From assembly GCA_963735885.1 (NCBI GenBank), contig CAVTMP010000008.1, forward strand, positions 186,001-250,000: DNA of 64,000 nt, read 5' to 3'. The notes beneath the pieces are model-generated. The model saw only the letters and a list, made by a program, of their open reading frames with translations. It was not told where the DNA came from and did no database searches. Shown one piece after another: positions 56,132 through 64,000 of this stretch (the first letter of the stretch is position 1; the number at the start of each line of letters is the position of its first letter). The position numbers were made by a program, and so were the translations under genes. The DNA is from JBBSBL01 sp963735885. GTDB lineage: Bacteria > Actinomycetota > Thermoleophilia > Solirubrobacterales > Solirubrobacteraceae.

Positions 56132-56635
56132 CTAGCCCTGGACGCCGAGCAGGTCGACCACGAACACGAGCGTCTCGTTCGGCTTGATCGGCCCGGAGCC
56201 CTGGGCGCCGTAGCCGAGGCTCGGCGGGATGACGAGCAGGCGCCGGCCGCCGACGCGCATCCCCACGAGCCCCCGGTCCCACCCCGGGATCACCTGCCCG
56301 GAGCCGAGCGCGAAGGAGAAGGGCTGGCCCGTCCGGTAGGAGGAGTCGAACACGCGGCGGTCGCTCAGGCCGGCGCCGACGTAGTTCAGCGTCAGGGTCT
56401 GGCCGGGCCGCGCCACCGGCCCGGTGCCGCGTTTGAGGTCCCGGGCGACGAGACGCGTCGGCGCCGCGCCCGACGGGAACGGGATGGCCGGCGGCGCCGC
56501 CGCGCTCGGGGGGGTCGCCGGCGCCGCGGCGCTCGTCGTGGCGGTCGTCTTCTTCCCACCGCCGGATCCGCAGGCGACGAGCGCGAGCGCGGCGACCAGA
56601 GCCGCGCCGGCGGCGAGTGGACGGGGCGGCGTCAC
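56132..56635 (-). CDS. FKBP-type peptidyl-prolyl isomerase lipoprotein
   Basis: A 167-residue lipoprotein: signal peptide with lipobox LVAC near residue 20, an Ala/Thr/Pro-rich tether, then a single FKBP domain (GTGPVARPGQTLTLNYVG, VFDSSYRTGQPFSFALGSGQVIPGWD, GYGAQGSGPIKPNETLVFVVDLL) containing the conserved aromatic and Asp binding-pocket residues. It would assist folding of proteins outside the membrane, which fits the many secreted proteins around it. GTG 56635 lies 7 nt after TAGGGT (leaderless). Confidence 0.9.
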   Translation of the reverse strand: MTPPRPLAAGAALVAALALVACGSGGGKKTTATTSAAAPATPPSAAAPPAIPFPSGAAPTRLVARDLKRGTGPVARPGQTLTLNYVGAGLSDRRVFDSSYRTGQPFSFALGSGQVIPGWDRGLVGMRVGGRRLLVIPPSLGYGAQGSGPIKPNETLVFVVDLLGVQG

Positions 56636-56642
56636 CGCGCGA

Positions 56643-56648
56643 ACCCTA
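56643..56648 (-). promoter_or_regulatory. -10 element, FKBP lipoprotein gene
   Basis: TAGGGT on the minus strand, 7 nt before the GTG at 56635, with no Shine-Dalgarno. Confidence 0.55.
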
Positions 56649-56730
56649 CCCGCCGCGATCGGCGCGGCGCCGCGGCGCCGCGCCGAAGATGGTCGGCCTG
56701 ATCCGGGGTCGGCTTCTTCATCATGTCGGC

Positions 56731-57615
56731 ATGCGCGTGCTCGTCGCCGGCGCGACCGGCGTGCTCGGACGTCCGCTGCTCGCCGGGCTGCGCGCGGCGG
56801 GCCACGAGGCGGCCGGATTCTCACGACGCGGCAACGGCCGCGAGGTGCACGCCGCCGACGCGCTCGACCGCGACGCGGTGACGGAGGTCGTCGCCGCGTT
56901 CCGACCCGACGCCGTGATCAACGTGCTCACGGCGATTCCCGCACGCGTGGATCCCAGGCACCTCGATCGCGACTTCGCCCTGACCAACCGGCTGCGGACC
57001 GAGGGCACGCGTCACCTGCTGGACGCGGCCCTCGGGGCGCGACATCTCGGTCAGAGCATCGCCTTCCTCTACGACCCGGGGCCGGGCCTGGCCGGCGAGG
57101 ACGACCCGACGTGGGCGCGCCCGCCGCGCGAGTTCGCGCCGGTCCTCGGCGCGGTGCTCGATCTCGAGCGCCGGACACGCGCGGCCGGCGGCGTCGTGCT
57201 CCGACTCGGGCAGCTGCACGGCCCGGGCACCGCCTTCGCGCCGGACGGTTCCTTCGCCGAAGGGGTGCGGGCGCGCCGGCTGCCGCTGGTCGGCGGCGGT
57301 ACCGCGGTCTCCTCGTTCCTCCACGTCGAGGACGCCGCAGCGGCGTTCGTCGCCGCGCTCGCCGCGCCGGCCGGGGGGACGTTCAACGTCTGCGAGGACG
57401 CTCCGCCCACCGTCGCGGAGTGGCTGCCGGCCTACGCGCGCCGGCTCGGCGCGAAGCCGCCCCGCCGGGTGCCCGCCGCGGTGGCCCGGATCGCGGCCGG
57501 CGAGTACGGCGTCGCGTGGTTCACGCGGCTGCGCGGCGCCTCGAACGCCCGCGCCCGCGAGCGCCTCGGATGGGCGCCGGAACGCGCCTTCCTCGCGGCC
57601 GCGGAGTACGGCTAG
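56731..57615 (+). CDS. NAD(P)-dependent epimerase/dehydratase-like protein
   Basis: A 294-residue extended short-chain dehydrogenase. The Rossmann motif GATGVLG (residues 7-13) and FSRRG after strand beta2 suggest NADP binding. VINVLTAIP, a FLHVEDAAAAFV segment and FNVCEDAPPTVAEWL match atypical SDRs of the epimerase group. The usual YxxxK catalytic pair is not obvious (the region reads SIAFLYDPG), so it may bind nucleotide without classical epimerase chemistry. ATG 56731 is the first residue of the Rossmann strand. No close operon partner. Confidence 0.75.
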   Translation: MRVLVAGATGVLGRPLLAGLRAAGHEAAGFSRRGNGREVHAADALDRDAVTEVVAAFRPDAVINVLTAIPARVDPRHLDRDFALTNRLRTEGTRHLLDAALGARHLGQSIAFLYDPGPGLAGEDDPTWARPPREFAPVLGAVLDLERRTRAAGGVVLRLGQLHGPGTAFAPDGSFAEGVRARRLPLVGGGTAVSSFLHVEDAAAAFVAALAAPAGGTFNVCEDAPPTVAEWLPAYARRLGAKPPRRVPAAVARIAAGEYGVAWFTRLRGASNARARERLGWAPERAFLAAAEYG

Positions 57616-57683
57616 GCGGCCGCGCAACACCCGACACGCCGCGACCCGATCGTCGCGCGGCGCGGCCATCCCGAACAGCGCGA

Positions 57684-57707
57684 AACCCCCTTGGCGAGAA
57701 GGGGGTT
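57684..57707 (-). terminator. Terminator hairpin beside the tRNA-Arg fragment
   Basis: A perfect 9-bp stem AACCCCCTT/AAGGGGGTT with loop GGCGAG lies just 3' of the minus-strand tRNA-Arg fragment, as expected for the original tRNA transcription unit. Confidence 0.7.
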
Positions 57708-57713
57708 CCGCAG

Positions 57714-57753
<40 letters not shown>

Positions 57754-57943
57754 GGCGGGTCTCGCCAGGCGGCGGGAGTGCCCGCTGCCTCCGACGTTCG
57801 AACGCGGAGCCCGGCAGGCTACCACGGCCGAGACGCCCCCTTCCGAGGCCGCGCACCCGCCTCCAAGGCGCGGCCGGGGACGCCGCCGAGCGCCCGAACG
57901 GGAAGACGCGGAAGCTCCCGCACGAGCGGTCGCTCGGATGCCG

Positions 57944-58654
57944 TCAGGGCTTGAGGTGGGTGTCGAAGAAGTCGACGATCCGGCGGCGGGCGTCACGGCT
58001 GGATGGCTCGTGATAGCCGGCGGCGACGATCTTCGCGAGCACCCGGGTCGGGATCGACAGCTCGCCCGGGTGGTAGTCGTTGAGAAAGCCGTGCCCGGCG
58101 TCGGGATACCGCTTGATGTCGTGGTCGATGCCCGCCGCGGTGAGCGCCGGCTCGAGGCGATCGGGAGTCTCGCGCACTCCGGGCCACCGGTCCTTGGCGC
58201 CGTAGCTGGCGACGATCGGACACGCCCGCGGCAGGCCCCGCTCGGATTCCTCGGTCAGCCCGCCGTAGTTGACGCTCGCGGCGGAGAAGCCATGGCCGGC
58301 CGCCAGCATCAGCGCGAAGCCGCCGCCCATGCAGAAGCCGATCACGCCGAGCTTCCCCGTGCAGTCATCTCGCTCGGCGAGCCAGGCACGGGCCACGTCG
58401 AGGTCGCTGAGCGGTCGTGTCCAGTCGCGAATGAAGGAGATCAGACAAGTCCATCTCCTTCCCCAGTGGAACAGGTCGGGCGCCACGGCCAGGAAGCCCT
58501 CGCTCGCCAGCCAATCGGCCTGGCTGTGCAGTTCACGGCTCATGCCCCACGCGTCATGGATGACCACGACTCCCGGCCACGGCCCCGCGCCGGCGGGCGT
58601 GGCCAGGTAGGCGGGCATCTCGCCGCGAGGAGTCGGGATCTGCACCTCGGTCAT
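57944..58654 (-). CDS. Dienelactone hydrolase family protein
   Basis: A 236-residue cytosolic alpha/beta-hydrolase of the dienelactone hydrolase family: VVVIHDAWGM near the oxyanion hole, nucleophile Cys108 in GFCMGGG, Asp in AKDRWPG, and His in DAGHGF complete the Cys-Asp-His triad. Members hydrolyse dienelactones or other esters; the substrate here is unknown. The gene is divergent from an SRPBCC-domain gene 38 bp away, and both lie between two tRNA-Arg remnants, so they may have arrived together. Confidence 0.88.
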   Translation of the reverse strand: MTEVQIPTPRGEMPAYLATPAGAGPWPGVVVIHDAWGMSRELHSQADWLASEGFLAVAPDLFHWGRRWTCLISFIRDWTRPLSDLDVARAWLAERDDCTGKLGVIGFCMGGGFALMLAAGHGFSAASVNYGGLTEESERGLPRACPIVASYGAKDRWPGVRETPDRLEPALTAAGIDHDIKRYPDAGHGFLNDYHPGELSIPTRVLAKIVAAGYHEPSSRDARRRIVDFFDTHLKP

Positions 58655-58692
58655 CGGGTCTCCAGAACCTCACCCGCGATGATCACGCATTG

Positions 58693-59406
58693 ATGACGAT
58701 CGCTCGCAGGCTGCTCGCCCCACTTCTCGGCCTCGTCGGCGCCTACGCGCTCGTCGTGCGTCCGCGCATGCTTCGTTGGGGCGCCACGGACGAGGAGGTC
58801 AACCGAGACTACCCGGGCGCCGACCTGATTCCGGGCGGCGAGCGAGGCGCGACGATGGCGGTCACGATCGAGGCGCCACCGGCGAGGGTCTGGCAGTGGT
58901 TGGTTCAGATGGGCACCGATCGCGGCGGCTGGTACAGCTGGGACCGCCTCGACAACTGGGGCCGCGCGAGCGCCGAGCGCGTCCATCCCGAGTGGCAGGA
59001 GATCTCTGTCGGCGATCGCTTCGCCGGGACCCCGGACGGCAGCCAGTCATGGGAGGTGGCGGCGCTCGAGCCCGCGCGGTTCCTCGGGCTTCGCGTGTCG
59101 CTCGACCTTCGCGGGCGCCCCTTCGACCCGGCAGCGACCAGCCGGCCCCACTCCTACACCGACTCGCTCTGGGGATTCCTGCTGGACGAGCTCCCGGGAG
59201 GCCGCACCCGGCTCGTCGTCAGCGGCTACTGGGCGCTGCGACCGGCGTGGCTTCTGCCGCTGGCGAGCTTCGTGTTCCTCGAGCCCTCGCACTGGATCAT
59301 GCAGATGCGCCAGTTCCAGAATCTCAAGCGGCGGGTCGAGCACGGCCCGGCCGACGTCGACCAGCCGACGGTCACCCCCGTCGGCCAGGCGGGCCACGCC
59401 GACTGA
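58693..59406 (+). CDS. SRPBCC-domain protein with N-terminal membrane helix
   Basis: A 237-residue protein. An N-terminal helix (LLAPLLGLVGAYALVV) is followed by a START/SRPBCC ligand-binding fold: ATMAVTIEAPPARVWQWLVQMG, GGWYSWDRLDNWG, a GTPDGSQSWEVAALEP strand pair, and a C-terminal long helix HWIMQMRQFQNLKRRVE. The family binds hydrophobic ligands. ATG 58693 is preferred over the TTG directly before it. It lies between the tRNA-Arg remnants and shares a divergent 38-bp promoter gap with the dienelactone hydrolase gene. Confidence 0.75.
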   Translation: MTIARRLLAPLLGLVGAYALVVRPRMLRWGATDEEVNRDYPGADLIPGGERGATMAVTIEAPPARVWQWLVQMGTDRGGWYSWDRLDNWGRASAERVHPEWQEISVGDRFAGTPDGSQSWEVAALEPARFLGLRVSLDLRGRPFDPAATSRPHSYTDSLWGFLLDELPGGRTRLVVSGYWALRPAWLLPLASFVFLEPSHWIMQMRQFQNLKRRVEHGPADVDQPTVTPVGQAGHAD

Positions 59407-59425
59407 CGAAGGGGCTGTTCTGTCA

Positions 59426-59499
<74 letters not shown>

Positions 59500-59528
59500 G
59501 GGCGGTCGAGCGCGGGCGCGGCGGCGCG

Positions 59529-59534
59529 TACGCT
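59529..59534 (+). promoter_or_regulatory. -10 element, cupin gene
   Basis: TACGCT ends 6 nt before the ATG at 59541; no Shine-Dalgarno, so leaderless. Confidence 0.55.
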
Positions 59535-59540
59535 CCCGGC

Positions 59541-60023
59541 ATGCGCCGCACCAACCTCGCCGACGCCGAGATCGTCTACGACACCGATGACCCGGCCGGC
59601 TTTCGCTCGGGCCGGGCGCGCCTCGGCCCGCCGCTCGGCGCCAAGAGCCTGGGTGCGAGCGTCTACGAGCTGCCTCCCGGCCAGGCGGTCTGCCCGTACC
59701 ACTACGAGTACGGCGAGGAGGAATGGCTCGTCGTCCTCGAGGGGCATCCGACCGTCCGCCACCCCGGCGGGAGCGAGCGGCTTGCGCCCCACGACGTCAC
59801 CTGCTTCCCGGTCGGGCGGGACGGCGCGCACGCGATCCGCAACGACACCGACGAGACCGTGCGGATCCTGATGTTCTCCAATGTCGCCTACCCGACGGCG
59901 ACCGCGTATCCCGACAGCGGCAAGGTCGGAGTCTGGACGGGCGATCCGGCCGAGGATCTCATGGCCCCCCGCGCGAGCGCCGTGGACTACTGGGACGGCG
60001 AGAGCGGGGACCGGCGGCCCTGA
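59541..60023 (+). CDS. Cupin-domain protein
   Basis: A 160-residue single-domain cupin. Cupin motif 1 is visible as PYHYEYGEEEWLVVLEGHPTVRHPGG with His and Glu metal ligands, and motif 2 as FPVGRDGAHAIRNDTDE with the last His. It would bind a metal and perhaps a sugar or small acid; no specific family is recognised. The leaderless ATG follows a TACGCT element. Its stop codon is overlapped by the start of a polytopic membrane protein gene. Confidence 0.82.
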   Translation: MRRTNLADAEIVYDTDDPAGFRSGRARLGPPLGAKSLGASVYELPPGQAVCPYHYEYGEEEWLVVLEGHPTVRHPGGSERLAPHDVTCFPVGRDGAHAIRNDTDETVRILMFSNVAYPTATAYPDSGKVGVWTGDPAEDLMAPRASAVDYWDGESGDRRP

Positions 60024-61960
60024 GCGAAGGCGCCCGCAAGGCGACCTGCGTCGCGGCGACGCTCGTCGTCGCCGGCCTGACGTGGCCCGCCACGCTGGGC
60101 GTCCCCGGCGCGAGTCTCGACGGCTCGTGGATCATCGGCTTGATCGTCGCGGCGCACGACGGCGTGCGCTTCGGGCCCGATCTGGTCTTCACCTACGGAC
60201 CGCTCGGCTTCCTGGGCTTCCCCTCCGTCCTCTACGAGGACACGCTGGTGCTGTCGACGCTGGCGATCGCCGCGGTGTATCTCGCCGCGCTCTGGCTCAT
60301 CGCGCGCGCGGCCTGGCGCACCTGGCCGATCGCCGTGGCGGCGCTCGCCCTCTTCGTCGCGGCGCAGGTCGTCGTGCATCGCGTGCCGTTTCCCGAGCGC
60401 TATCAGGGAACCGTCGTGGCGCTCTGCGCCCTCTTCGCCCTCGTGCGTGGCGAGCGGCGGCACGGGACCGCGGTGCCGCTCGCCGGTCTCGCCGTCGTCG
60501 CCGCTCCGCTGCTTCTGGTCAAGCTCAGCGCCGGCGTCGTCGCCTTCGTCGCGCTCGCCCTCGCCGCCGCGGTGCCCTGGGTCGACGGACGGACGCCGCG
60601 CGGCGCTGCCGCCCGGAGCCTGGCGATCGCCGCCGGCGCCTACGTGGCGGCGGTCGTGGCGCTGTGGCTCGTGGCCGGGCAGCACCTGGGTGATCTCCCG
60701 ACGTGGCTGCGGCACGCCGCCGAGATCGCCGGCGGCTATCCCGCCGCCCAGGCGGCGGAGGAGCCCGGACGCGGCGGCGAGTACGCCCTGGCCGCCCTGT
60801 CCGCGGCGCTCGTGCTGGCCGTCGGGATCCGCGGCGCGCGCGACCACCCCCGCGGCGTTCGGGCGGTCGTCGTCCTGATGCTCGCCGCCCTGCTGTACCT
60901 CGGCTTTCGCCAGGGCTTCACGGCGCACGTGGGTGGCAACGCGCTGCTCTACTTCGCGCCCCCCTTCATCGTCGTCGCCGCCGCGTTCGTCCGGCCGGAC
61001 GCCTGGCGCCTGGCGACGGTCACCCTGGTCACGCTCCTCGGGGCCTGCTGGGTCGTGGCCGACCTGGACGTCAAGCGGGTGGTGACTCCGTTCCCCGAGT
61101 CGCTCGCGGCCAACGTACGCGCCGTCGTCTCGCCCGGGGAGCGACGCAGGATCCGAGATCGTGGCCGTGAGGCCCTGCGCCTCGCCTACCCGGTGCCCCC
61201 CGCCGTCCTGCGAGCGCTCCGTGGCCGGACGGTCCACGTGGACCCGTGGGACATCGCGCTCGTCTACGCCTATCCGGAGCTCCGCTGGCGTCCGCCGCCG
61301 GTGTTCCAGAGCTACTCGGCCTACACGACCGAGCTGGATCGCCTGAACGCCGACTTCCTCGTGCGGCGAGGACCGGAGTACGTCCTGCGCCGTGAGGCGG
61401 CGATCGGCGGTCGGCTGCCGCGGTTCGAGTCCCCCGGGTATGTGCTCGCACTGATCTGCCGCTACCGCGAGGTGGCGCGGTTCGGCGCCTGGCAGGTGCT
61501 CCGGCGCGGGCCGGACCGCTGCGGGGCGCCGGAGCCGGTCGCGACGGCGCGGGCCCCGTTCGGGACCTCGACGCCGGTACCGCGGGTCGGCCCCCGCGAC
61601 ATCCTCGCGGCGCGCATCGAGTTGCTCGACGAGCCGCTGGTCCAGCGGGCCCGCGGGCTCCTGTTCAAGTCCTCGCCGATCTACGTCGAGCTGGGGACCG
61701 GGCAGGCCTACACCCTGCTCGCCGGCCACGCCGGCGCGCTCCACGTCCTGCGGGTACCCGCGTGTCTCGAGTACGGGCGCCGGGTGTTCGATCGTCGTGC
61801 GTTCGAGCGCGTGGCGGTGGGTCGCGACGCGGCGGAGCTGGCGACCGCGACGCGGCCGGAGGCCGGGCGGTTCCGCGTCCGGTTCGAGCGGATCCCCTTC
61901 GCGTGCGTGCGCGGTCAGCGCCCCGGCGTGAACCGCACCGGCAGCGCCTCGAGCCCGTAG
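60020..61960 (+). CDS. Polytopic membrane protein of unknown function, apparent CTG start
   Basis: About 646 residues with nine to eleven predicted helices in the first 370 residues and a soluble C-terminal half of about 270 residues. The topology and the loop LDGSWIIGLIVAAHDGVRFGPDLVFTYGPLG resemble GT-C-like membrane glycosyltransferases with an early acidic loop, but I cannot assign a family. No ATG, GTG or TTG precedes the first helix in frame; CTG at 60020 overlaps the cupin stop as CTGA, the same arrangement as the GH5 gene at 25364. The 3' end overlaps a possible P450 relic on the other strand. Confidence 0.65.
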   Translation: MSEGARKATCVAATLVVAGLTWPATLGVPGASLDGSWIIGLIVAAHDGVRFGPDLVFTYGPLGFLGFPSVLYEDTLVLSTLAIAAVYLAALWLIARAAWRTWPIAVAALALFVAAQVVVHRVPFPERYQGTVVALCALFALVRGERRHGTAVPLAGLAVVAAPLLLVKLSAGVVAFVALALAAAVPWVDGRTPRGAAARSLAIAAGAYVAAVVALWLVAGQHLGDLPTWLRHAAEIAGGYPAAQAAEEPGRGGEYALAALSAALVLAVGIRGARDHPRGVRAVVVLMLAALLYLGFRQGFTAHVGGNALLYFAPPFIVVAAAFVRPDAWRLATVTLVTLLGACWVVADLDVKRVVTPFPESLAANVRAVVSPGERRRIRDRGREALRLAYPVPPAVLRALRGRTVHVDPWDIALVYAYPELRWRPPPVFQSYSAYTTELDRLNADFLVRRGPEYVLRREAAIGGRLPRFESPGYVLALICRYREVARFGAWQVLRRGPDRCGAPEPVATARAPFGTSTPVPRVGPRDILAARIELLDEPLVQRARGLLFKSSPIYVELGTGQAYTLLAGHAGALHVLRVPACLEYGRRVFDRRAFERVAVGRDAAELATATRPEAGRFRVRFERIPFACVRGQRPGVNRTGSASSP

Positions 61961-62035
61961 ATCCCGCTCACGCCCTGTCGCCGGGCTCGCCGGCGAGCTC
62001 GAGCGTCTCGATTCGGCGCGCGAGGAACGGGTCAG
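61915..62035 (-). pseudogene. Possible cytochrome P450 C-terminal relic
   Basis: On the minus strand, RRIETLELAGEP followed after a one-base shift by SGIYGLEALPVRFTPGR and a stop resembles the last about 35 residues of bacterial P450s (the beta3 strand and GxxxLPVRF ending). Nothing upstream continues the gene. The match is short, so the call is tentative. Confidence 0.35.
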
Positions 62036-62211
62036 GGCGGATTCAGGGCAGGCGCGCCAGGACGGTCGCGGCCCGAGAACCGGAAAACCCCACCTTCACC
62101 CGCGGGACTTGACTCCGGGGGAAACCCGCAGGCGGATCGTGAGAGCTACCGACGTGTTACGGAGCGTCGCGGGGGTAGCGTCAGATCCGTGGTCGTCGTA
62201 GGTTCCGCCGC
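61961..62211. other. Non-coding stretch before the transposase relic
   Basis: Apart from the possible P450 remnant at its left end I see no gene here. A TAGCGT hexamer at 62176-62181 precedes a GTG, but the frame that opens there is not protein-like. Confidence 0.4.
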
Positions 62212-62745
62212 GGCCAGCACGCCCAGCTCGCGGTCAACGACCAGCAGGTCGTCGTCGCCGCCGAGATCACCACCGAGTCACCGGACTTCGGCCACCTCGA
62301 ACCGATGGTCCGCGCCACCCAACGCGAGCTGCGCGTCGTCGAGCTCGCCGACCCCGACGTCGTGCTCGCCGATGCCGGCTACTGGCATCAGCGCCAGATC
62401 GAAGCGGTCGTCAGCGACGGCATGCGGGTGCTCGTCCCGCCCGACGCTGGATGGACGGGCGGCTTCTATGACTTCACGCGCCGCGTGCTCGCCACCCCGG
62501 AGGGCCGCGCGCTCTACCGACAGCGGCAGATCACGATCGAGCCGGTGTTCGGCCAGACCAAGTTCAACCGCATGATCAGACGCTTCCAACGCCGCGGCAG
62601 GACCGCCTGCCGGTCGGAATGGCGGCTCATCGCGGCCACGCACAACCTCCTGGGATGTAACTGCGCGGCGAGGGTCCCGGCGTCGGTGTCCGGGCGCGGA
62701 GTTGGCGTCGGGCACACCTGGACAGGGGCTCTTGGGAGAACGTAG
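62212..62745 (+). pseudogene. IS1182-like (DDE) transposase, C-terminal fragment
   Basis: The C-terminal about 165 codons of a DDE-type IS transposase: GQHAQLAVNDQQVVVAAE (normally GYNAQ...), TTESPDFGHLEPMV, the acidic VVLADAGYWHQ, and IEPVFGQTKFNRMIRRFQRRG with the catalytic Glu, then SEWRLIAATHNLL. The N-terminal two thirds are missing and no terminal inverted repeats are seen. The tail after LLGCN is not transposase-like. An in-frame ATG at 62305 exists but would give a non-functional product. Confidence 0.82.
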
Positions 62746-62961
62746 GTTGGGCAGGCCGTGCTCGAGATGGGCTGCGAGCCCGACATCACCTCTGTGGCCG
62801 TCCCTGCCACTCGCCCGGTTGGGCAGTGAGCCCGGATCCGTTCTTGTAGCGCCTGTCCGCGGGGCTGCGGGCGACCACGGTGGTGGCTGCGCGGCGTCCC
62901 CGGATGCCGGGCGACGCGCGTGGTGTGACGCTTGGTTGGAACTTCCGAGGAGCAACGTCCA

Positions 62962-64000
62962 GTGCGCCGCGGACTTCTGCCGATTCTTCCCGCCCTGGCG
63001 CTCGCCGCGAGCGCCGTGCTTGGCCTCGCGGCGCCCACGCCCGCGGCGTTCCCGGGGCGCAACGGGAGGATCGCCGTGTCGTATTTCGAAGGCGACCCCG
63101 AAAGGATCGGGCCGTTCCGGGCAGGGATCGGGCTGCTGCGCGCGGACCGGAGCCCGTCGCAGACGCGCGCGAACGTGATCGGCTGCGCCCCATCTCCCCC
63201 CCGGTCACGCGCCAGCTGCGACTACTCGTCGACCGCGTTGTCGCCCGACGGGCGCTGGATCGCGTTCGACACCGGCGACGAGTTCTCGCGTGAGCGGCGG
63301 ATCGGGGTCGTGCGCGTGGACGGGACCGGGCGTCGCCTGCTCCCCGCCGCCGGGAAGGACCCGGGGAACCCGACCTGGTCTCCGAAGGGCGGTCGGATCG
63401 CGTTCGACAGCCTGCGCACCGCGGGCTCGGTGCGCGACCTGTACGTAGTCGCGGCCAACGGTCGTGGGCGGCCGCGGCGGGTCGTGGCCTCCGCGTCGAA
63501 CCCGTCGTGGTCGGCCCGCGGGCTGTTCGCGTTCGAGCGCCGTGCCCTTCCCGCAGGCTCGCGGATCTTCGTGTCGCGGACCTCCGGCGCCCACGCCCAC
63601 GCCGTTAGCCGCCGCACCGGCGGGACCCCCACGGAGCTCTCGCGGGACCCCGACTTCTCGCCCGGTGGCTCGCGGCTCGTCTACACCTCGTGGAATTTGC
63701 ATCGGCTCGTGGTCGTGGGCGCCGACGGCCGCGGCACGCGCCCGCTCGCAGCGACCAACGCCCAGTATCCGGCCTGGTCGCCGGACGGCCGTCTGCTCGC
63801 CTGGTACCGATACGGCGCCAATCCGGGGATCTACGTCGGCCGGGCCGACGGGACCCACGCCCACGCGATCGCCCGCAACCGCGAAGGGATCGGCCGCACC
63901 GACGGCCCCGGCAGCTCGCCAGGCCTCTCCTCCTTGAGCTACTCGCCGAGCTGGCAGCCGCTCCGGCCACGAGCGGCGGCCCTTCCTCCCCGCGCCGGAC
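62962..64000 (+). CDS. TolB/WD40-like secreted beta-propeller protein (3' end outside window)
   Basis: At least 346 codons with no stop before the window edge. A signal peptide (LLPILPALALAASAVLGLAAP) is followed by repeated TolB-type blades: LSPDGRWIAFDT, WSPKGGRIAFDS, FSPGGSRLVYTS and WSPDGRLLAWYR. The last visible YSPSWQPL is the usual end of such propellers, so little is missing. The GTG 62962 is supported by GAGGAG at 62947-62952. It probably binds a protein or polymer outside the cell; no enzyme motif. The gap from 62746 to 62961 holds no gene I can see. Confidence 0.8.
   Translation, partial: MRRGLLPILPALALAASAVLGLAAPTPAAFPGRNGRIAVSYFEGDPERIGPFRAGIGLLRADRSPSQTRANVIGCAPSPPRSRASCDYSSTALSPDGRWIAFDTGDEFSRERRIGVVRVDGTGRRLLPAAGKDPGNPTWSPKGGRIAFDSLRTAGSVRDLYVVAANGRGRPRRVVASASNPSWSARGLFAFERRALPAGSRIFVSRTSGAHAHAVSRRTGGTPTELSRDPDFSPGGSRLVYTSWNLHRLVVVGADGRGTRPLAATNAQYPAWSPDGRLLAWYRYGANPGIYVGRADGTHAHAIARNREGIGRTDGPGSSPGLSSLSYSPSWQPLRPRAAALPPRAG

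Overview
The window is very GC-rich, gene-dense DNA from a high-GC actinobacterium. The combination of a selenocysteine-type formate dehydrogenase, many Ser/Thr kinases and FHA proteins, secreted beta-propeller and beta-helix proteins, and frequent leaderless genes suits the Thermoleophilia (Solirubrobacterales-like) best. That placement is inferred from gene content; no rRNA or marker gene here proves it.

Layout. 1-6.7 kb: a small tailoring group (UGT-type glycosyltransferase cut by the window edge, an amine oxidase fused to a Nudix domain, a cytochrome P450), then a methyltransferase/UbiA-like pair and small proteins. 6.7-12.7 kb (minus strand): a Ser/Thr kinase with a seven-bladed propeller sensor, and an operon of a cyclic-nucleotide-binding protein, a GH15 glucosidase (frameshifted) and phosphoglucomutase. 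12.8-17.0 kb: a tightly overlapping operon of a GT39 membrane glycosyltransferase, a cellulose-synthase-like GT2 and a GH8 lipoprotein, apparently a minimal beta-glucan production unit. 17.0-26.4 kb: a signalling block of three kinases, FHA proteins and a nucleotidyl cyclase that also carries an ATPase and an FHA domain, followed by a secreted GH5 enzyme. 26.6-33 kb: a lipoprotein, tRNA-Val, a DUF488 gene, a polyprenyl-phosphate-type GT2, and a 1319-residue secreted metzincin-like protein. 33.1-34.2 kb: a VapBC-type toxin-antitoxin pair and a small unknown gene. 34.3-39.3 kb: formate dehydrogenase (selenoprotein alpha subunit with a readable SECIS hairpin, Fe-S beta subunit, frameshifted NrfD-like membrane subunit). 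39.3-57.6 kb: a truncated mscL, a PH-domain protein, a Tat-exported amine oxidase, two paralogous beta-helix proteins, a secreted esterase coupled to an acyl-CoA ligase, a sulfatase, and secreted PQQ/ASH-repeat proteins, an FKBP lipoprotein and an epimerase. 57.7-64 kb: a scarred region with two tRNA-Arg remnants, a transposase relic and a possible P450 relic among small enzymes, ending in a TolB-like propeller gene that runs off the edge.

How it fits together. A plausible theme for 6.7-26.4 kb is phosphothreonine and cyclic-nucleotide signalling beside glucan and glucose-phosphate metabolism: the cyclase could make the ligand for the cNMP-binding protein encoded with GH15 and Pgm, and the FHA modules could read kinase output. 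This is inferred from gene neighbourhood only.

Two window-wide patterns stand out. First, at least twelve genes have a TANNNT -10 element ending 6-8 nt before the start codon and no Shine-Dalgarno, so they are probably leaderless. Second, at least seven apparent +1 frameshifts interrupt otherwise well-conserved genes, always in short GC-rich runs, which may be consensus errors or real decay.
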